DNA of 64,000 bases from Antedon mediterranea (lineage: Eukaryota; Echinodermata; Crinoidea; Comatulida; Antedonidae), in NCBI RefSeq assembly GCF_964355755.1, contig NC_092670.1, positions 36,877,795-36,941,794 of the forward strand, read 5' to 3'. The number at the start of each line of letters is the position of its first letter. Position 1 is the first letter of the stretch. The notes beneath the pieces are model-generated. The model was not told the DNA's origin and searched no databases. It worked only from the letters and a program-made list of their open reading frames with translations. The translations under genes were made by a program, and so were the position numbers. Shown here in pieces: positions 30,428 to 57,580 of this stretch.

Positions 30428-30584
30428 TAGCTCTGTCTACGTCACTATCAAACTGTTTGTGACAAATAAGTGTGATGTACCCAAATCTATGATAGTGATA
30501 TGATTAAATATTGTAGTGATATGACGTTATTATGTCCATATATGGGCAAATCACTTTTTTTGTCACATAAAGTTTGAAAGTGGT
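30428..30584. mobile_element. MITE-1 copy, diverged
   Basis: GTAGCTCTGTCTACGTCACTATC left end, CATATATGGGCAAATCAC centre and a degraded right end (AAAGTTTGAAAGTGG). It is about 100 bp beyond the lectin stop. Confidence 0.75.
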
Positions 30585-30589
30585 CTTCG

Positions 30590-31598
30590 ATCTGACGCGT
30601 CGAAGTGACACTAACTATACGTATAGATTTGATTAAAACGCGTTTTATTCGCTAAAAACGCAATAGAGTCTTTTCCGAATAATTCGCATTGTGCAATACA
30701 ATGAACTGACGTTGTAGATTTATAATACAGTTATAACTATTGAATTTCAATATTAATTCGTAAATTGCGTATGTCAACGATTCATTAAGGTACCTTCAAT
30801 TTTCTAAATCCATATTTTGAACAAAATATTACCAATAATACATTTTTCATTATTTTATTTCCTTCTACATTTTGAAAGCTACAGTATAATAGCAAATTTC
30901 AATCATAATAAAAATAATGTAAAACTACGTGTAACTTCATGACATCCTATTCAAACAAAGGTGATTTTTTTAATGGTATATTACATTTCTTATATGATTA
31001 TATTTATTTATAGTTAATAATTTATCTTATTTTTATTATTTTTTTTTTATCTTTCATGGGAATCAGCCACCTTTATTGTAGTTTCTTATCATTTTCATTA
31101 ACATGACATAACTAGGTATTTATGAAAGTTTTTAATACAATCAATTTAAACCGATGTATAATGTTCATAAGATATCATTCTAAGTTACATTTTTGGCATA
31201 TAAGATGAAGATATAGAAGAACCGTATTAAAATTTTAAAATAGTATATAATGTGTGAAATATAGGCCTACATTACATTTTATTTTTTAAATTGTACTGAC
31301 AGATAATTGAAAATACTGCAGAAATTATAACAGCTTTATGAAAAAAAATGTTTTTAATTATTTATTATAATTGTTTTGCACGCTCTTACATTTTTTATTC
31401 TGCAAAAGTGTTGTTGAATTTTTGGAAGTTTTAATGATTTAGAAAAATATAAACATAAATACGGTAGTATACAAAAAGTAAGAGAATTGTTTTATTGTTT
31501 TAATCAATTTAGTTGCAGATGTTTCATGGTTTTAGAACTTTGTAAAACTTTACTATGTGCTTTTTGGCAAATTACGACTTAGTTTAATCAAATACTAT
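30590..31598. other. AT-rich intergenic, nothing recognised
   Basis: Long T- and A-rich runs with no open frame, inverted termini or tRNA-like boxes that I could see. It may include the lectin 3' UTR end. Confidence 0.45.
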
Positions 31599-31782
31599 AA
31601 AGCGTGGTTCCCACTAGCGACGCAACGCAAGGACGTAACGCAACGCAAATGAATTGACCAATCACAAGCGATGGCTTATTCGCTTGTGATTGCTAACTGT
31701 CTATAACTTCGCTTGTCATTGGTTAAAACGCTTGCGTTGCGTTTACGTCCTTGCGTTACGTTCTACTGGGAACCAAGCTTAA
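31599..31782. mobile_element. MITE-3 copy, complete
   Basis: A 184-bp, almost fully palindromic element. AAGCGTGGTTCCCACTAG begins it, CTACTGGGAACCAAGCTT ends it, and the arms contain GACGCAACGCAAGGACGTAA mirrored by ACGTCCTTGCGTTACG. A near-identical copy is at 63713-63895. The high identity suggests recent movement. It has no coding capacity. Confidence 0.9.
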
Positions 31783-32581
31783 GCAAAAAAACCCACTAAA
31801 CATTAACAATGCTTAACAAACATTAGGCCAATCGGTAATATCTTTTTAATACATATTACGTCAATACAATCAAAAGTAAAGTGAACAAGATAGGTTGAAA
31901 AGGTTAGCCTAACGAATTAAAGATACATACGTATAATTAGTATATAACAATTTCCAACATTAAAACCTTAATAAATGGTATACTGAAGGTTAATCAATAG
32001 TACATGGTATAATTTTATGTTTTTATTGTCTGTAACTAATAAGATAAGCCAATTATACTTAATGATATGTTTTATTATATCCGGTGTTTAATCGAATATT
32101 AAAAACTTTGATCTCGGTTATTTTATTTTGTATTCAGTTGACAACAAACAGCGATGAAACCGTCATTAACAGGTTGAATCTAAACATAATAAACTATAAT
32201 AATATATTCATATTAGCAATAATAACATAAACTTAGATTGGAACATTAACAGAGATTTAAACATTTTACACTTAAATACATTTAAACTATCATGAAATAA
32301 ATCAGTATATCCAAACAAGTAACAAGTACACTATTAAATGTGTTAGGTACGGTAACCGCTGAAAAATTCCTTGTATTGTGCATTCAACACGACCACAAGG
32401 AACGTGAAGCAAACACTTGCTGCGAGTACGAGTTGGTATATTCAACTTAAACAAAGCAACAAGAGGACAATCATAAACAGAATTGAAAGAATTGTATAAA
32501 AAAAAACATATCAAAAACAACTCGAAGAGGAATAAGAGAAACATTATAATTAGGACAAGTGCGAGTAAGGAATCTAATCAA

Positions 32582-32646
32582 TTTGTTGACCATCACTATT
32601 TGTTGACCATCACTATTTGTTGACCATCACAATTTGTTGACCATAA
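32582..32646. repeat. 17-bp tandem repeat, four units
   Basis: TTGTTGACCATCACTAT is repeated at 17-bp spacing, with substitutions in the last two units. Confidence 0.9.
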
Positions 32647-32682
32647 CTGGTTTTTTAATCGATACGGTAACTACACAACTAC

Positions 32683-33170
32683 TTAATAAAAGATAAGAAA
32701 AAATGTGAACAATTATTAAGCTATTTATTTTAAAAAAAGCTTCATCTATATTTAAAAATCTACAGTCGCGATTTAGCGGAAGTAAAGGAGAAAGTCCACT
32801 TGTCTAATAGACCAAACATCTAGCTAATCTAAATCTAAAGGTTTTTAAAAGTAAGTTCCATGCAGTTATAAAACAATACATTCAATCAGTACACATAGGC
32901 AATTAATAAACACTAAGTTAATCAATTAAAAGATAAGAAAAACAATTATTAAGATATTTAAAAAAAAACACACACCTTCATCTTTAAAAATCTACACTCG
33001 CGATTTAGCGGAAGTAAAGGAGAAATTCCATTTGTCTATATAGATCAAACATCTAGGTCTAATGTTTTTAAAAGTAAATTCCATGCAGTTATAAAACAAT
33101 AAATTCAATCATTACACAAGGCGATTAATAAACACTAAATTAATCAATTAAATTCACCAGCTTATAAGTA
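32683..33170. repeat. ~245-bp direct duplication
   Basis: Two adjacent copies (about 32683-32927 and 32928-33170) share CGCGATTTAGCGGAAGTAAA, CCATGCAGTTATAAAACAAT, GGAGAAA and AACACTAA blocks in order. They probably lie in the 3' UTR or just beyond the RING-NHL gene. Confidence 0.85.
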
Positions 33171-33404
33171 ATATTAAATCACACAGCTTTGTCAAGTCTC
33201 GTGTAAAATTTCCAAAAGTCTCGCGCCTACGCAATCTTCTGTAAGCTGCACATCTACGTACAGTCTCCCAAAAAAAGCCGATCTTATGGAAATTAAACAT
33301 TTCAACTTGACAGTTCTGTATAATAATAATATTCACTTAACACAATATTGTGTGAATTATTTAGATATATAGTGTTTAGAAAAGAATATTATTTGTTCAA
33401 ACCC

Positions 33405-33640
33405 AATTATGTCGGCAATCTTTTGCACGTTTTATAAAACTGACACGAATATGTCGGCAATCTTCTGTACGTTAATGAAAATTGACGCGAATATGTTGGC
33501 AATCTTTCTGTACGTTAAAGAAAACTGACGCGAATATGTCGGTAATCTTCTGTACGTTAGAGAAAATTGACGCGAATATGTTGGCAATCTTCTGTACGTT
33601 AACGAAAACTGACGCGAATATGTTGGCAATCTTGTACGTT
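33405..33640. repeat. 42-bp tandem repeat, six units, abutting the RING-NHL stop codon
   Basis: The unit is ATGTCGGCAATCTTCTGTAC, then a GTTAATGAAAA-like segment and TTGACGCGAAT. Spacing is 42, 42, 43, 42 and 42 bp. The last unit merges into the C-terminal codons of the RING-NHL frame at about 33640-33655. A short minus frame encodes 14-residue repeats (PTYSRQFSLTYRRL-like), but it is out of phase with the gene. Confidence 0.88.
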
Positions 33641-35719
33641 TTAGAAAATTAACGTCTGGTGATGCAGAGTATCTGAAACGACAACATTTCCATTTGCGAG
33701 CACTGCGATATCTTCTGGAGTACCGATACTAGCTTCAACATCATTGCCAAATATGTATCTATGTTCCATTCTTGGTTCCATAACTATAATTTTTCTCTGA
33801 CCTCTATCGACAACCAGAAGATTTCCAGTAGAATCAAACGTTAGCCCTGCAAGTTCCTCAAATCGCTTTACCGGATTCTCTCCTGTTACCTCTTGTATTT
33901 TTTTACCTTCAGGTGTATAAACAAGTATAGAATTTGACATACTATCAGTTGTATAAATGCAATTATGAGGCCCTATAGTTACGTAGAACGGACGTGAATT
34001 TTTAATGTCAGAACGGAATTCCTGTTTCTTGATTATTGTTTTATCGAACATCACAACACACCCATTAGCACGATCACATATGTAAATATTCTTTTTAATA
34101 TCTGTGGTTATTCCCCAGATATCGGAGAATGTCTGCTTCCCGGTTACGTCAAGTACGCCTAAATATTTTCCTCTAGTTGTATAGTGCATCAGTTGACCCT
34201 TTCTAGAAATGCTGATCAACAGACTAGTACCTCCAAATGTGCACACGTCAACGACAGATGGCAGGGGGAACTTCATATATTTTTCACAGTTGATGCATTC
34301 CAAAGCACTGCCATCGAACGATTGAAATAATTTAACTGCGTTATTACCACAGTCTGCTACGGCAAATATGTCGTCTTTTACGGCTGTAACACCTTTTGGT
34401 ACATTGAAATCATCCCGTCCTTTTCCTAGCGTCCCAATTCTCAATTTTAGGTCTGCATTAGAATAAGACAATGAGGATTGTATAAGGTGGTCTCTATGAA
34501 TTGATGATCTAGTTTTCCTAATAGCACCAGATTGAGCAGGCTCCTTTGAATCCACTAGACTGTCGAGTGAAGTCCCGGAAATGCCACTATCACTAGCCCC
34601 ACTGTCACTCAAAGCACTATCACTTGAAGGGTGACGTCGTAAGTAGTTAATTCCCTCGACTCTTAGATTAGAAATATTGTGTACGTGTATATTAGCAGGA
34701 ACATGTGATAATATTCTATTCGTACGAACATTTACCATTTGCTCTGCTGGTTCTGACGTCACAATAACTTCTGGTACTGACGGTATGACATCTTCAGATA
34801 CGACCTCTTCCGCAATATCTGTACTTGTCGTACTAGCGGGCTCTACAATGATTTTACCATACGTATTTATATTAGCCTTTAACCTTTTCTTAGGAGCGGA
34901 TCTATCAATAAACACAATAACTTTTGGAACCCTTGATCTTGAAGTTTTCGCTCTTCGAAACATTTCTATAAAATCAGACGACGTAGAAATGAATCTTTCC
35001 ATTTTTGACATATTTTCTTCTGTATTTCTTTCAGAAAGAACATTTCTAGCCTCTATACAAAACGCTTTGATTTGTTCAATTTCTTTCTGACTCTCGCGGA
35101 ACTGTGTGTTTAGAATTTCTATCTCGCTACGTTCTAACGTATCTATTTGTTCAAACAGATTTTCCTGCCTATTTCTAACTAAGGAAAGTAACTCTTCCAT
35201 TCTTTCCGTGATACTTAATTTTACCCTTCTACCACTTTTAACTAAATTTTGAATATCCCCCTCGATTCTACTCAGAATATCATGGTATATTTCTTCGGAG
35301 GTCTCAAGAATGTTAAGCTGCTCAACAAGCATTGCCATAACAGCATCTTCATTAATAACTTCATCGTCACCATCAGCACTTGTAGGCCTACCACCATAAA
35401 AGACTGCCGTCTCGTCCACTTTCGGACTTGCCGACTGGGGCATGTAATACGTATCCGCACACACAGCAATTTCCTTAAGTTGCAGGTTAACAGGAAACAG
35501 ACGAGTCCATTCTTTTGGTATCTTATGCAGCGTACCACAATCAGCGCAAGTGAGAACCCCAGTACGCCGACTCCTCTCGATGCATTTGTTGCACACTGTG
35601 TGTTGACATGGTAACGTGCGTTGTACGCGTTGATATGATTGACAGGAGGAACAATCTAGAAGTAGTAGTAGTGTGACTCGAATGGAAGCTTCAACATTTT
35701 CTTCTGCAGCTGACGTCAT
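33641..35719 (-). CDS. RING-coiled coil-NHL protein (TRIM-like E3 ligase without B-box)
   Basis: An intronless frame of 692 residues from the ATG at 35717-35719; an upstream ATG at 35807-35809 would add 30 hydrophobic residues. I prefer the shorter start because the RING then begins about 22 residues in, as in TRIM proteins. The RING has CSSC, CQHTVCNKC and CADC, in the C3HC4 order. No B-box Cys/His cluster follows. A long helical region with coiled-coil character comes next (about 120-270 in the shorter form). After it is a Ser/Asp-rich linker (HPSSDSALSDSGASDSG) and then a six-bladed NHL-type propeller (GTLGKGRDDFNVPKGVTA, DIWGITTDIKKNIYICDR, FEELAGLTFDSTGNLLVVDR, GTPEDIAVLANGNVVVSDT). Family members ubiquitinate targets or bind RNA through the propeller; the target here is unknown. 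Many marine invertebrates carry expansions of this family. Confidence 0.88.
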   Translation of the reverse strand: MTSAAEENVEASIRVTLLLLLDCSSCQSYQRVQRTLPCQHTVCNKCIERSRRTGVLTCADCGTLHKIPKEWTRLFPVNLQLKEIAVCADTYYMPQSASPKVDETAVFYGGRPTSADGDDEVINEDAVMAMLVEQLNILETSEEIYHDILSRIEGDIQNLVKSGRRVKLSITERMEELLSLVRNRQENLFEQIDTLERSEIEILNTQFRESQKEIEQIKAFCIEARNVLSERNTEENMSKMERFISTSSDFIEMFRRAKTSRSRVPKVIVFIDRSAPKKRLKANINTYGKIIVEPASTTSTDIAEEVVSEDVIPSVPEVIVTSEPAEQMVNVRTNRILSHVPANIHVHNISNLRVEGINYLRRHPSSDSALSDSGASDSGISGTSLDSLVDSKEPAQSGAIRKTRSSIHRDHLIQSSLSYSNADLKLRIGTLGKGRDDFNVPKGVTAVKDDIFAVADCGNNAVKLFQSFDGSALECINCEKYMKFPLPSVVDVCTFGGTSLLISISRKGQLMHYTTRGKYLGVLDVTGKQTFSDIWGITTDIKKNIYICDRANGCVVMFDKTIIKKQEFRSDIKNSRPFYVTIGPHNCIYTTDSMSNSILVYTPEGKKIQEVTGENPVKRFEELAGLTFDSTGNLLVVDRGQRKIIVMEPRMEHRYIFGNDVEASIGTPEDIAVLANGNVVVSDTLHHQTLIF

Positions 35720-35896
35720 AACTCTAATGGTCAATATGTTGTAACCTTGATAGTTTAACTTTAACAACTTCAACCCGATGTACGCAATTATCAAATCAAC
35801 GACTATCATAGCAAATGCTGGTTGAAGATAAGTCTACAAAAATATAAAAAAAATTGAGTAAGCAAGTCGCATAGAAAACAAGTTTTCTTCTTTTTT

Positions 35897-36051
35897 TTAG
35901 CGCTTGGACGCAACGTAACTTACGAGGCGCAACGCAAGTGAGTTGATCACAAACGACAGTTCGGTTGATCTCATCGAGTCGTGATTGGCACACACAACCT
36001 GTACTTTTATAGCACGCTACGTAATGTTGCGTCCGAGTGGGAACCAAGATA
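35897..36051. mobile_element. MITE-3 relative, diverged
   Basis: AGCGCTTGGACGCAACGTAA at one end and GTTGCGTCCGAGTGGGAACC, AAGAT at the other. The centre differs from the 31599 copy. It is just upstream of the RING-NHL gene. Confidence 0.6.
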
Positions 36052-36560
36052 AATAATAACATAGTCGCTAAAGTTTGTTTTTTCTTTGCTCCATACAACC
36101 CGCGAGATGAAGGGCACGTAAATTTGACTCACAAAACGATGGACTACCAAACTGTGCGCTTTAGGCTACCGCGTTGAACTGCGTTGCGTCAGCGGAACAA
36201 AGCTTTTATCTGTGGACTCCAAATGAGATAGAATGTAAGTTCAAAAAATTAGACAAAAGATGTTCTGTGCATGCTTGAATCGATATCGCGGATGGCGAAA
36301 TCCTCATATCAGACCCGAGGCATAGTCCTACTCATTACAAACTTCTCTATTAACTATTCTTGTTATATTTAGTTTATGTAAGGGTTATTAAAGCCTTTTA
36401 AAAACACATCATTTGTGTTCTTTGTAGATTCAATTTTTCTCCCATATTTGTTTACATTATTATGTTGATATTGCCATGCCCGCAGCCCTGATCCAGTTTT
36501 CAAGGTCCGACTACAACAGTCACCAAAATGGTCCTTTTTTAGCAATTCTTAGTATCTGGG

Positions 36561-36832
36561 TAAAGATAATAATAATATTGTCCACCTGAAAATGATTCAA
36601 TTTTTGTTGTTGAATATATGCTTCTTTTTGACCAAAAGTTGGATCGATTTACCTGAAAAAACTATAATTTAAAGCCAAAAAATATACCAGTTTAATTTAA
36701 AAGAGTTTTTTATTTTATTTTTGTTAATTTGTTTTCCGTGGTTTTTTTTTACGGAAGTGATTAACTTTATTAAACTACAAAATAACCTATTTCAAAGTCT
36801 GATTTTCATGTTTTTTGGGGGACAATCTTTAA
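36561..36832 (-). mobile_element. MITE-2 copy
   Basis: Reverse orientation: AAAGATAATAATAATATTGTCC at the left, family body (GACCAAAAGTTGGATCGATT, CTGAAAAAACTATAATTTAA) and GGGGGACAATCTTTAA at the right. Confidence 0.75.
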
Positions 36833-36839
36833 GCTGATT

Positions 36840-38200
36840 AAGATGATCCTCAGGGCAAAATAAATAGAATGTAAGGTTACGATTATTAATATTGTTTATT
36901 TATTTTTATTAATATAATTTTTCTAAAAGGTTATAAACTCTGAAAACATAATTTGCCACAAAAAACGTAAGCAGGTAGAAATTAATGGACGAGTCCTACC
37001 GGGGATTTTCCCCATGACGTCACAGATCTATATATGATTTTGGTAGAATTGTTAGCGTTCAAAATAACTTGGAAATTACACCATGATTATAAATAGGCCT
37101 ATGTAATTTTAAAGATTGAGTAATTCATGGAACATATATATAAATTATATTACGGTATGGGTTTAAAAAAAAATGATTTTAAAATTAGTCACACCTAAAA
37201 CCTAGGCCTAAAGTATGTGGGTTTTTACAGAAAGTTATTTTCAAAGCTTACCCTGGGATTAGTCCAGGGTTGAGGTCAATAATTTACTTAAAATTCCATC
37301 CAAAACTAATTGTGTACAATATATAGTAGGTATCTAACCAAATGGATGTGAGCTGTAAATACAAGCTTAAGATGGCTGTTTCCGGCATGAAGTTGCATTC
37401 AATAAACATATTTTTTTAATGATCATGCTTGCTGGCATGAAACTATGTCATTACTGAACAATTTTTATTTATTTGGTCACAGATTTTGTTATCAAACCTA
37501 CCTTCAGGTTCTCTGTCATGCAATCCATGGGCACCGTCACGTCATCTCTATGTTACATCTCCATTGCGTTGACGTACGACTAAACGCAGATACGGACGCA
37601 CACAGTGGTTTCGGTCGACTAATCATAGTTCAAACACAACACGTCATGGGAGATTAAATAGGCCTGTAAAAAGTTATTTTACCAAACGATGCTTATTTTT
37701 ATGAGGTTTATGGACCAAATCAAACGGTCATTTTACAATATCCATATGCCTAATATAATAAACGTTTAAAAAAATAATCATTGCTATTTTAAACAATTAT
37801 AAATGTCGATTATTTTATTAAGACCAATTCTTAATTTTCTACAAATTTATGATTTTTCAGGTTATGAAGTTAACAATTTCTTAGTTTTTAGTTGAAACAT
37901 TAGAGGAAGCCAATTTAATCATTAAACGGAAATAACTATGCACCACGTAAATCTCTAGTACAGTAGGCCTACATACATGGGAATTTCCCAGTGCGTGCGT
38001 ATTTTTTTTTCTCACCTTCATATCTTATTTCTGAATCATGAGCGAAAAGTACCCAACCGTAACGTCATTAAGAGTAGATTATATGCATAATTTTGTGACA
38101 CGGTCTTTAAAGCCTTTTGGCCACAAAGCTTTTGATAAAAATGTGCATTATAGTATAATTTCATAACTGTATATTTTTTTTATGGCATCTGCTTATCTTA
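36840..38200. other. Intergenic, nothing recognised
   Basis: A tail-to-head spacer between the RING-NHL and zinc-finger genes. It contains scattered TAGGCCTA motifs but no coding, RNA or transposon signal that I could support. One short plus frame (37445-37657) lacks coding character. Confidence 0.45.
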
Positions 38201-38266
38201 AGCAAATCAAACTTTATGTGACAAAAAATGTGATGAGCCCATAAATGGACATGATGATGTCATATA
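38201..38266 (+). mobile_element. MITE-1 fragment
   Basis: Left half only: AATCAAACTTTATGTGACAA to GGACATGATGATGTCATAT. Confidence 0.65.
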
Positions 38267-38353
38267 GATAGAACTTTTTAAACAGATTTGTCCTGTACAC
38301 AGTAATGATTTTTACAGAAACAAAGACAGAGTAATGAGAAACACAATCATGTA

Positions 38354-38359
38354 TTTATT
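38354..38359 (-). terminator. Candidate poly(A) signal of the C2H2 gene
   Basis: AATAAA on the minus strand, about 57 bp beyond the stop codon. Confidence 0.5.
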
Positions 38360-38415
38360 TGGAATTGTTAGTTATTAAAGTTTAAAAAAATAAATTATTA
38401 TTAATTATTGTTTTT

Positions 38416-39540
38416 TCAATCAGTACAAATATTGTTATACCATTTAAGAGTCTCTTCTAAGCTCTCATTAAACATTAAAGATGGCTCGCCGCTCTGTATA
38501 GTTCTTGGATCAAATATTTCATCCAAGGAAAGATTAGATATTGTAGAACTACAGGTACTATCATTTGTTGGGTCTGGTAAAGCATCCAAATCTCCCGTGT
38601 TGATCATCAACTGTAAAAATTGACCGCGTTGAATTACAGGTAAAGTGATTTCACCAGTGACGTCATCGACAAGGAACAGTAAACCTGATGTGGTGTTAGA
38701 CTGAATCAGTCTCAGTGAACCAGATTGCGATGTATCTTCATTTAAAACCGGTAATGTAGGGTTGTTTAAAGTTTGTAAAGCTGATGGTCCATCTGTTAAC
38801 GTTGTGTTTTGATCCTTATCTTGCAGATCATTTTCAGACTCCGCAATCATTTGTCTAATCTCCCCGGACGGATTAGTACCACCTATCTGTGAATCAATTT
38901 TCGAACTTGACTTTTCCAGGGCCAAATATTTGTCACAATTAAAGTGCTTAATTGTTCTTTTATTCAATGATTTTTTTGTATCAGAATTAGTTTTTTCCGA
39001 GTGACATTTCAACATGTGTATTTTTAAATTAGACCCTTGATTGAAGCCATAGCCGCAAACATTACATTTATACGGCCGTGTGTTTGAATGAACATTCATA
39101 TGGCTCGTCAGGTTTCCCTTTTGAACAAAATCTCTACCGCATATATTACATTTGAAGTTCTTAGTTTTTGCATGGATCGCCATGTGGGTTCTCAATGATG
39201 ATGCTCGCGAGAACTGTTGTCGGCAAAGACTGCAAGAAAACAGTTTTTCTTCTTTGTGAGTGGCGTTGTGATGATTCAGAGTGCTTTGCAATTTGAATGT
39301 TTTATTGCAGACTGAACAAGCAAACTTCCTTTCACCAGTGTGTACGACTGAGTGACGTTTTAGAAGGTATGGTTGTTTAAATGATTTATTACATTTTTCA
39401 CAATGAAAAGTCTTTCTGCTGTCTGTTTGTTTGACACTGCCTTCCGTTTCCATTGTTTGTTTCTTTATTGAAGTAATTTCAGGACTTTCATTTGATAATG
39501 AACTTGTAATATATTGAACAGCATCACACTCATTAGCCTG
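38416..39540 (-). CDS. C2H2 zinc-finger protein with five fingers (5' exon not found)
   Basis: The frame from the ATG at 39451-39453 gives 345 residues. Coding extends upstream in frame (ANECDAVQYITSSLSNESPE...) to a good acceptor (ATTATATTTCAG) at about 39540, so at least one 5' exon is missing and the first Met is probably internal. Five consecutive Kruppel-type fingers follow: FHCEKCNKSFKQPYLLKRH, FACSVCNKTFKLQSTLNHH, FSCSLCRQQFSRASSLRTH, FKCNICGRDFVQKGNLTSH and YKCNVCGYGFNQGSNLKIH, the last with a four-residue His spacing. Linkers are only partly TGEKP-like. The C-terminal ~170 residues have no fingers and are acidic (DEIFDPRTIQSGEPSLMF), which could be an activation region. It is likely a sequence-specific nuclear DNA-binding protein. 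No orthologue can be named. It is divergent from EFTUD2. Confidence 0.85.
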   Translation of the reverse strand, partial: QANECDAVQYITSSLSNESPEITSIKKQTMETEGSVKQTDSRKTFHCEKCNKSFKQPYLLKRHSVVHTGERKFACSVCNKTFKLQSTLNHHNATHKEEKLFSCSLCRQQFSRASSLRTHMAIHAKTKNFKCNICGRDFVQKGNLTSHMNVHSNTRPYKCNVCGYGFNQGSNLKIHMLKCHSEKTNSDTKKSLNKRTIKHFNCDKYLALEKSSSKIDSQIGGTNPSGEIRQMIAESENDLQDKDQNTTLTDGPSALQTLNNPTLPVLNEDTSQSGSLRLIQSNTTSGLLFLVDDVTGEITLPVIQRGQFLQLMINTGDLDALPDPTNDSTCSSTISNLSLDEIFDPRTIQSGEPSLMFNESLEETLKWYNNICTD

Positions 39541-40978
39541 AAATATAATTTTTTTTAAAGTGTTTACTTTTATTCTAACAAAAAATGTTTTAGATTTGCT
39601 GTAGGCCTACATAGTTTATAAAAATAGGAGCTGTAGTAACTACAGTATTAGTAAAGACAATACACATTACATTCCCTTCATACAGACTACCTGAGTAGCC
39701 ATACACTGTACAGACTACCTGAGTAGCCTGTCTTGTCTGACTCTATATTTAGCTAGTTAGGCGTAGGGTGACACTAGCTAGCTCCAGAGGGCAAAGCACC
39801 CGCTTCCCTCCTCCCTTTATTTAGGCCACCTACTTTGGCTAGGCCTGCCCTGGTCCTGGAGTTTCTGAATACTGGCCTAGCTAGGACCTATGCCTAGCCT
39901 AGCCTATACAAAAATGGTTGTTACTATAATTGCGGATCCCATAATTGCAAAGTAAATAGCTAGAGGGTTAGGCCTAGCCTATTAGTATATAGGCGTACTG
40001 ATAATTAAACGAAATATTTGCATAACGTACGTTCGTAACTCTAATAGTTAGACAATCAAACCAACCAAAAAAACACGACAAACGATCGCTAAATTTAGCA
40101 TTCGCATTGTATTTCTGAGGCGCAGCGCGACGCATGCGTTATCATGCATCGTAACTCGAGCGAAAAAAGTGAAGCACCCTCTGTTGATACTCTAGAACAA
40201 AAAAACGCATGTGAAACGATTTTTGCGCTTGTTAACCGCGGAGACGTGTGAAGGAGGCCTAGAGAATCGATAGAAAGAGAAATAATTCAACTCTGTGTAA
40301 GAGTAATGCAATAAATCTCAATAGGTCTAGTCACAATTTATACGAACGATAAACAGTATTAAAATATAGATATAGGGCTAGGCTAAAAATTAGAGAAAGA
40401 CGGCCAGGCCTTAGATTTAGAGTCTAGGCCTAGGCTAGTAGGCCTAGCTAAAAGCTAGGACGGTAGATAGGCTAGCTAGTAGGGGAGGATGAGTAGACCG
40501 CCTTTGCTCCCCTGCTAGGACTTGGACCGCCCTCTCTCGGCCTAGGCTATATTAGTATATACTACAGTAGGTGGTAGGTAACAGTCCACTTACAGTTATT
40601 CCTATTATTGTTTTGGCACTGACACGTACAGACAGACTGTCAACTGTGCATCCAATTTAAAGTAAAGACGAATTAAAAACATGCACAGTTTTTAGTATTC
40701 CAATAAAATAAGACTATTCTGTGTTACCGCACGAGAAAGACGCATCCCGGTACCGCTACCACTGCTACTAGTACCAGCAGAGTCTAGAGAGCATTCCAAC
40801 TCCCCTTGCTTGACATGAGCTAAACAAGAAGAGTAGAACCATCGTTGGTTGTGACGGATCTAGTGACTATAATAATTTGAATGTGTATGCTACTTTTGTT
40901 ATTATATAGGCCTACATAGATCATGCATTGCTAAAAGCCTAAACTTTCACCAAACCAGAAACAAAATAAGTAACAAAA
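39541..40978. promoter_or_regulatory. EFTUD2: Divergent promoter region of the C2H2 gene and EFTUD2
   Basis: 1.4 kb between head-to-head genes. It has more CpG and more GC than its surroundings, especially at 40090-40260 and 40720-40800, and many TAGGCCTA/CTAGGC motifs. Unseen 5' exons of both genes should be here. A short plus frame at 40145-40252 (MHRNSSEKSEAPSV...) could be an upstream frame or chance. Confidence 0.45.
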
Positions 40979-56768
<15,790 letters not shown>

Positions 56769-56922
56769 AAACAAGTTATCAAATTTTCGTGATACATTAT
56801 TATTCATTAGTGCCAGACAGAGCAATCCAAATTAAATCCTGTTCAGACAGTTCTAACATCATCACCAATTTACAATGCTCAGTATGTGTGAAATTTCACA
56901 AATTAATAGTTTGTTCTGCTTA

Positions 56923-56928
56923 AATAAA
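56923..56928 (+). terminator. EFTUD2: Candidate poly(A) signal of EFTUD2
   Basis: AATAAA, 155 bp after the stop codon. Confidence 0.45.
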
Positions 56929-57580
56929 CACACTCATAAAGGCCATGTGTCAATAATGATTTAGATTTAATACAATACTGTATATCTTTAGAATGGCTCA
57001 TATACTGTATTTACAAAAAATCAATATTATCACATCACATACAATGTTGAAACTATTGGAAATCAGCACATGTTTGTTCTAATACAACCCGTCTGAATAG
57101 GGGTTCTAAAATGTAAAGAAACTCTGGTGCCAGTGTAGCATAGCCAAACCTTGTGATGTGATCATGTTTTGTCTTTAATTTAGACTGACATTCCATTGAA
57201 ATGATATTCTTATTGCACTGGTCAACAACAATAATTTGTACATTTTTTAATAAGAGAATAAAACAAATCATTTGTATATTGTTGTGTTTGAATTTGTCTC
57301 CTCCACTGCCTCACCCCGTCCCCTCCGCCAACAAGATACAAGATACATCTTTTCATTTTAGTTACTCCTTTACTGTAAAGGTTCTTCAATATCATACCTA
57401 ATATAAGTTTAGGCATTGTATAATTATTTTGCATTTCTGAAAACCAAATATGAACAATGCACTTACGATGAAGAATTCTAAAATAATGTTGCTTATCCGA
57501 ATTTTAGAGAACAACACATATTTTATTTTAAACTAAAATGGCAAAAAAAGCACATAAAAAAATAAAAGGGAAAAAAAAAG

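Noticed and set aside
33432-33629. Repeat peptide PTYSRQFSLTYRRL on the minus strand
   Set aside because: It is a frame through the 42-bp satellite, out of phase with the RING-NHL gene.
34677-35614. Two plus-strand frames of 120-137 residues
   Set aside because: They are antisense shadows of the RING-NHL gene.
40145-40252. 35-codon plus frame upstream of EFTUD2 as a coding exon
   Set aside because: It ends in a stop and does not join EFTUD2, whose start [12 protein letters not shown] matches orthologues; at most an upstream frame.
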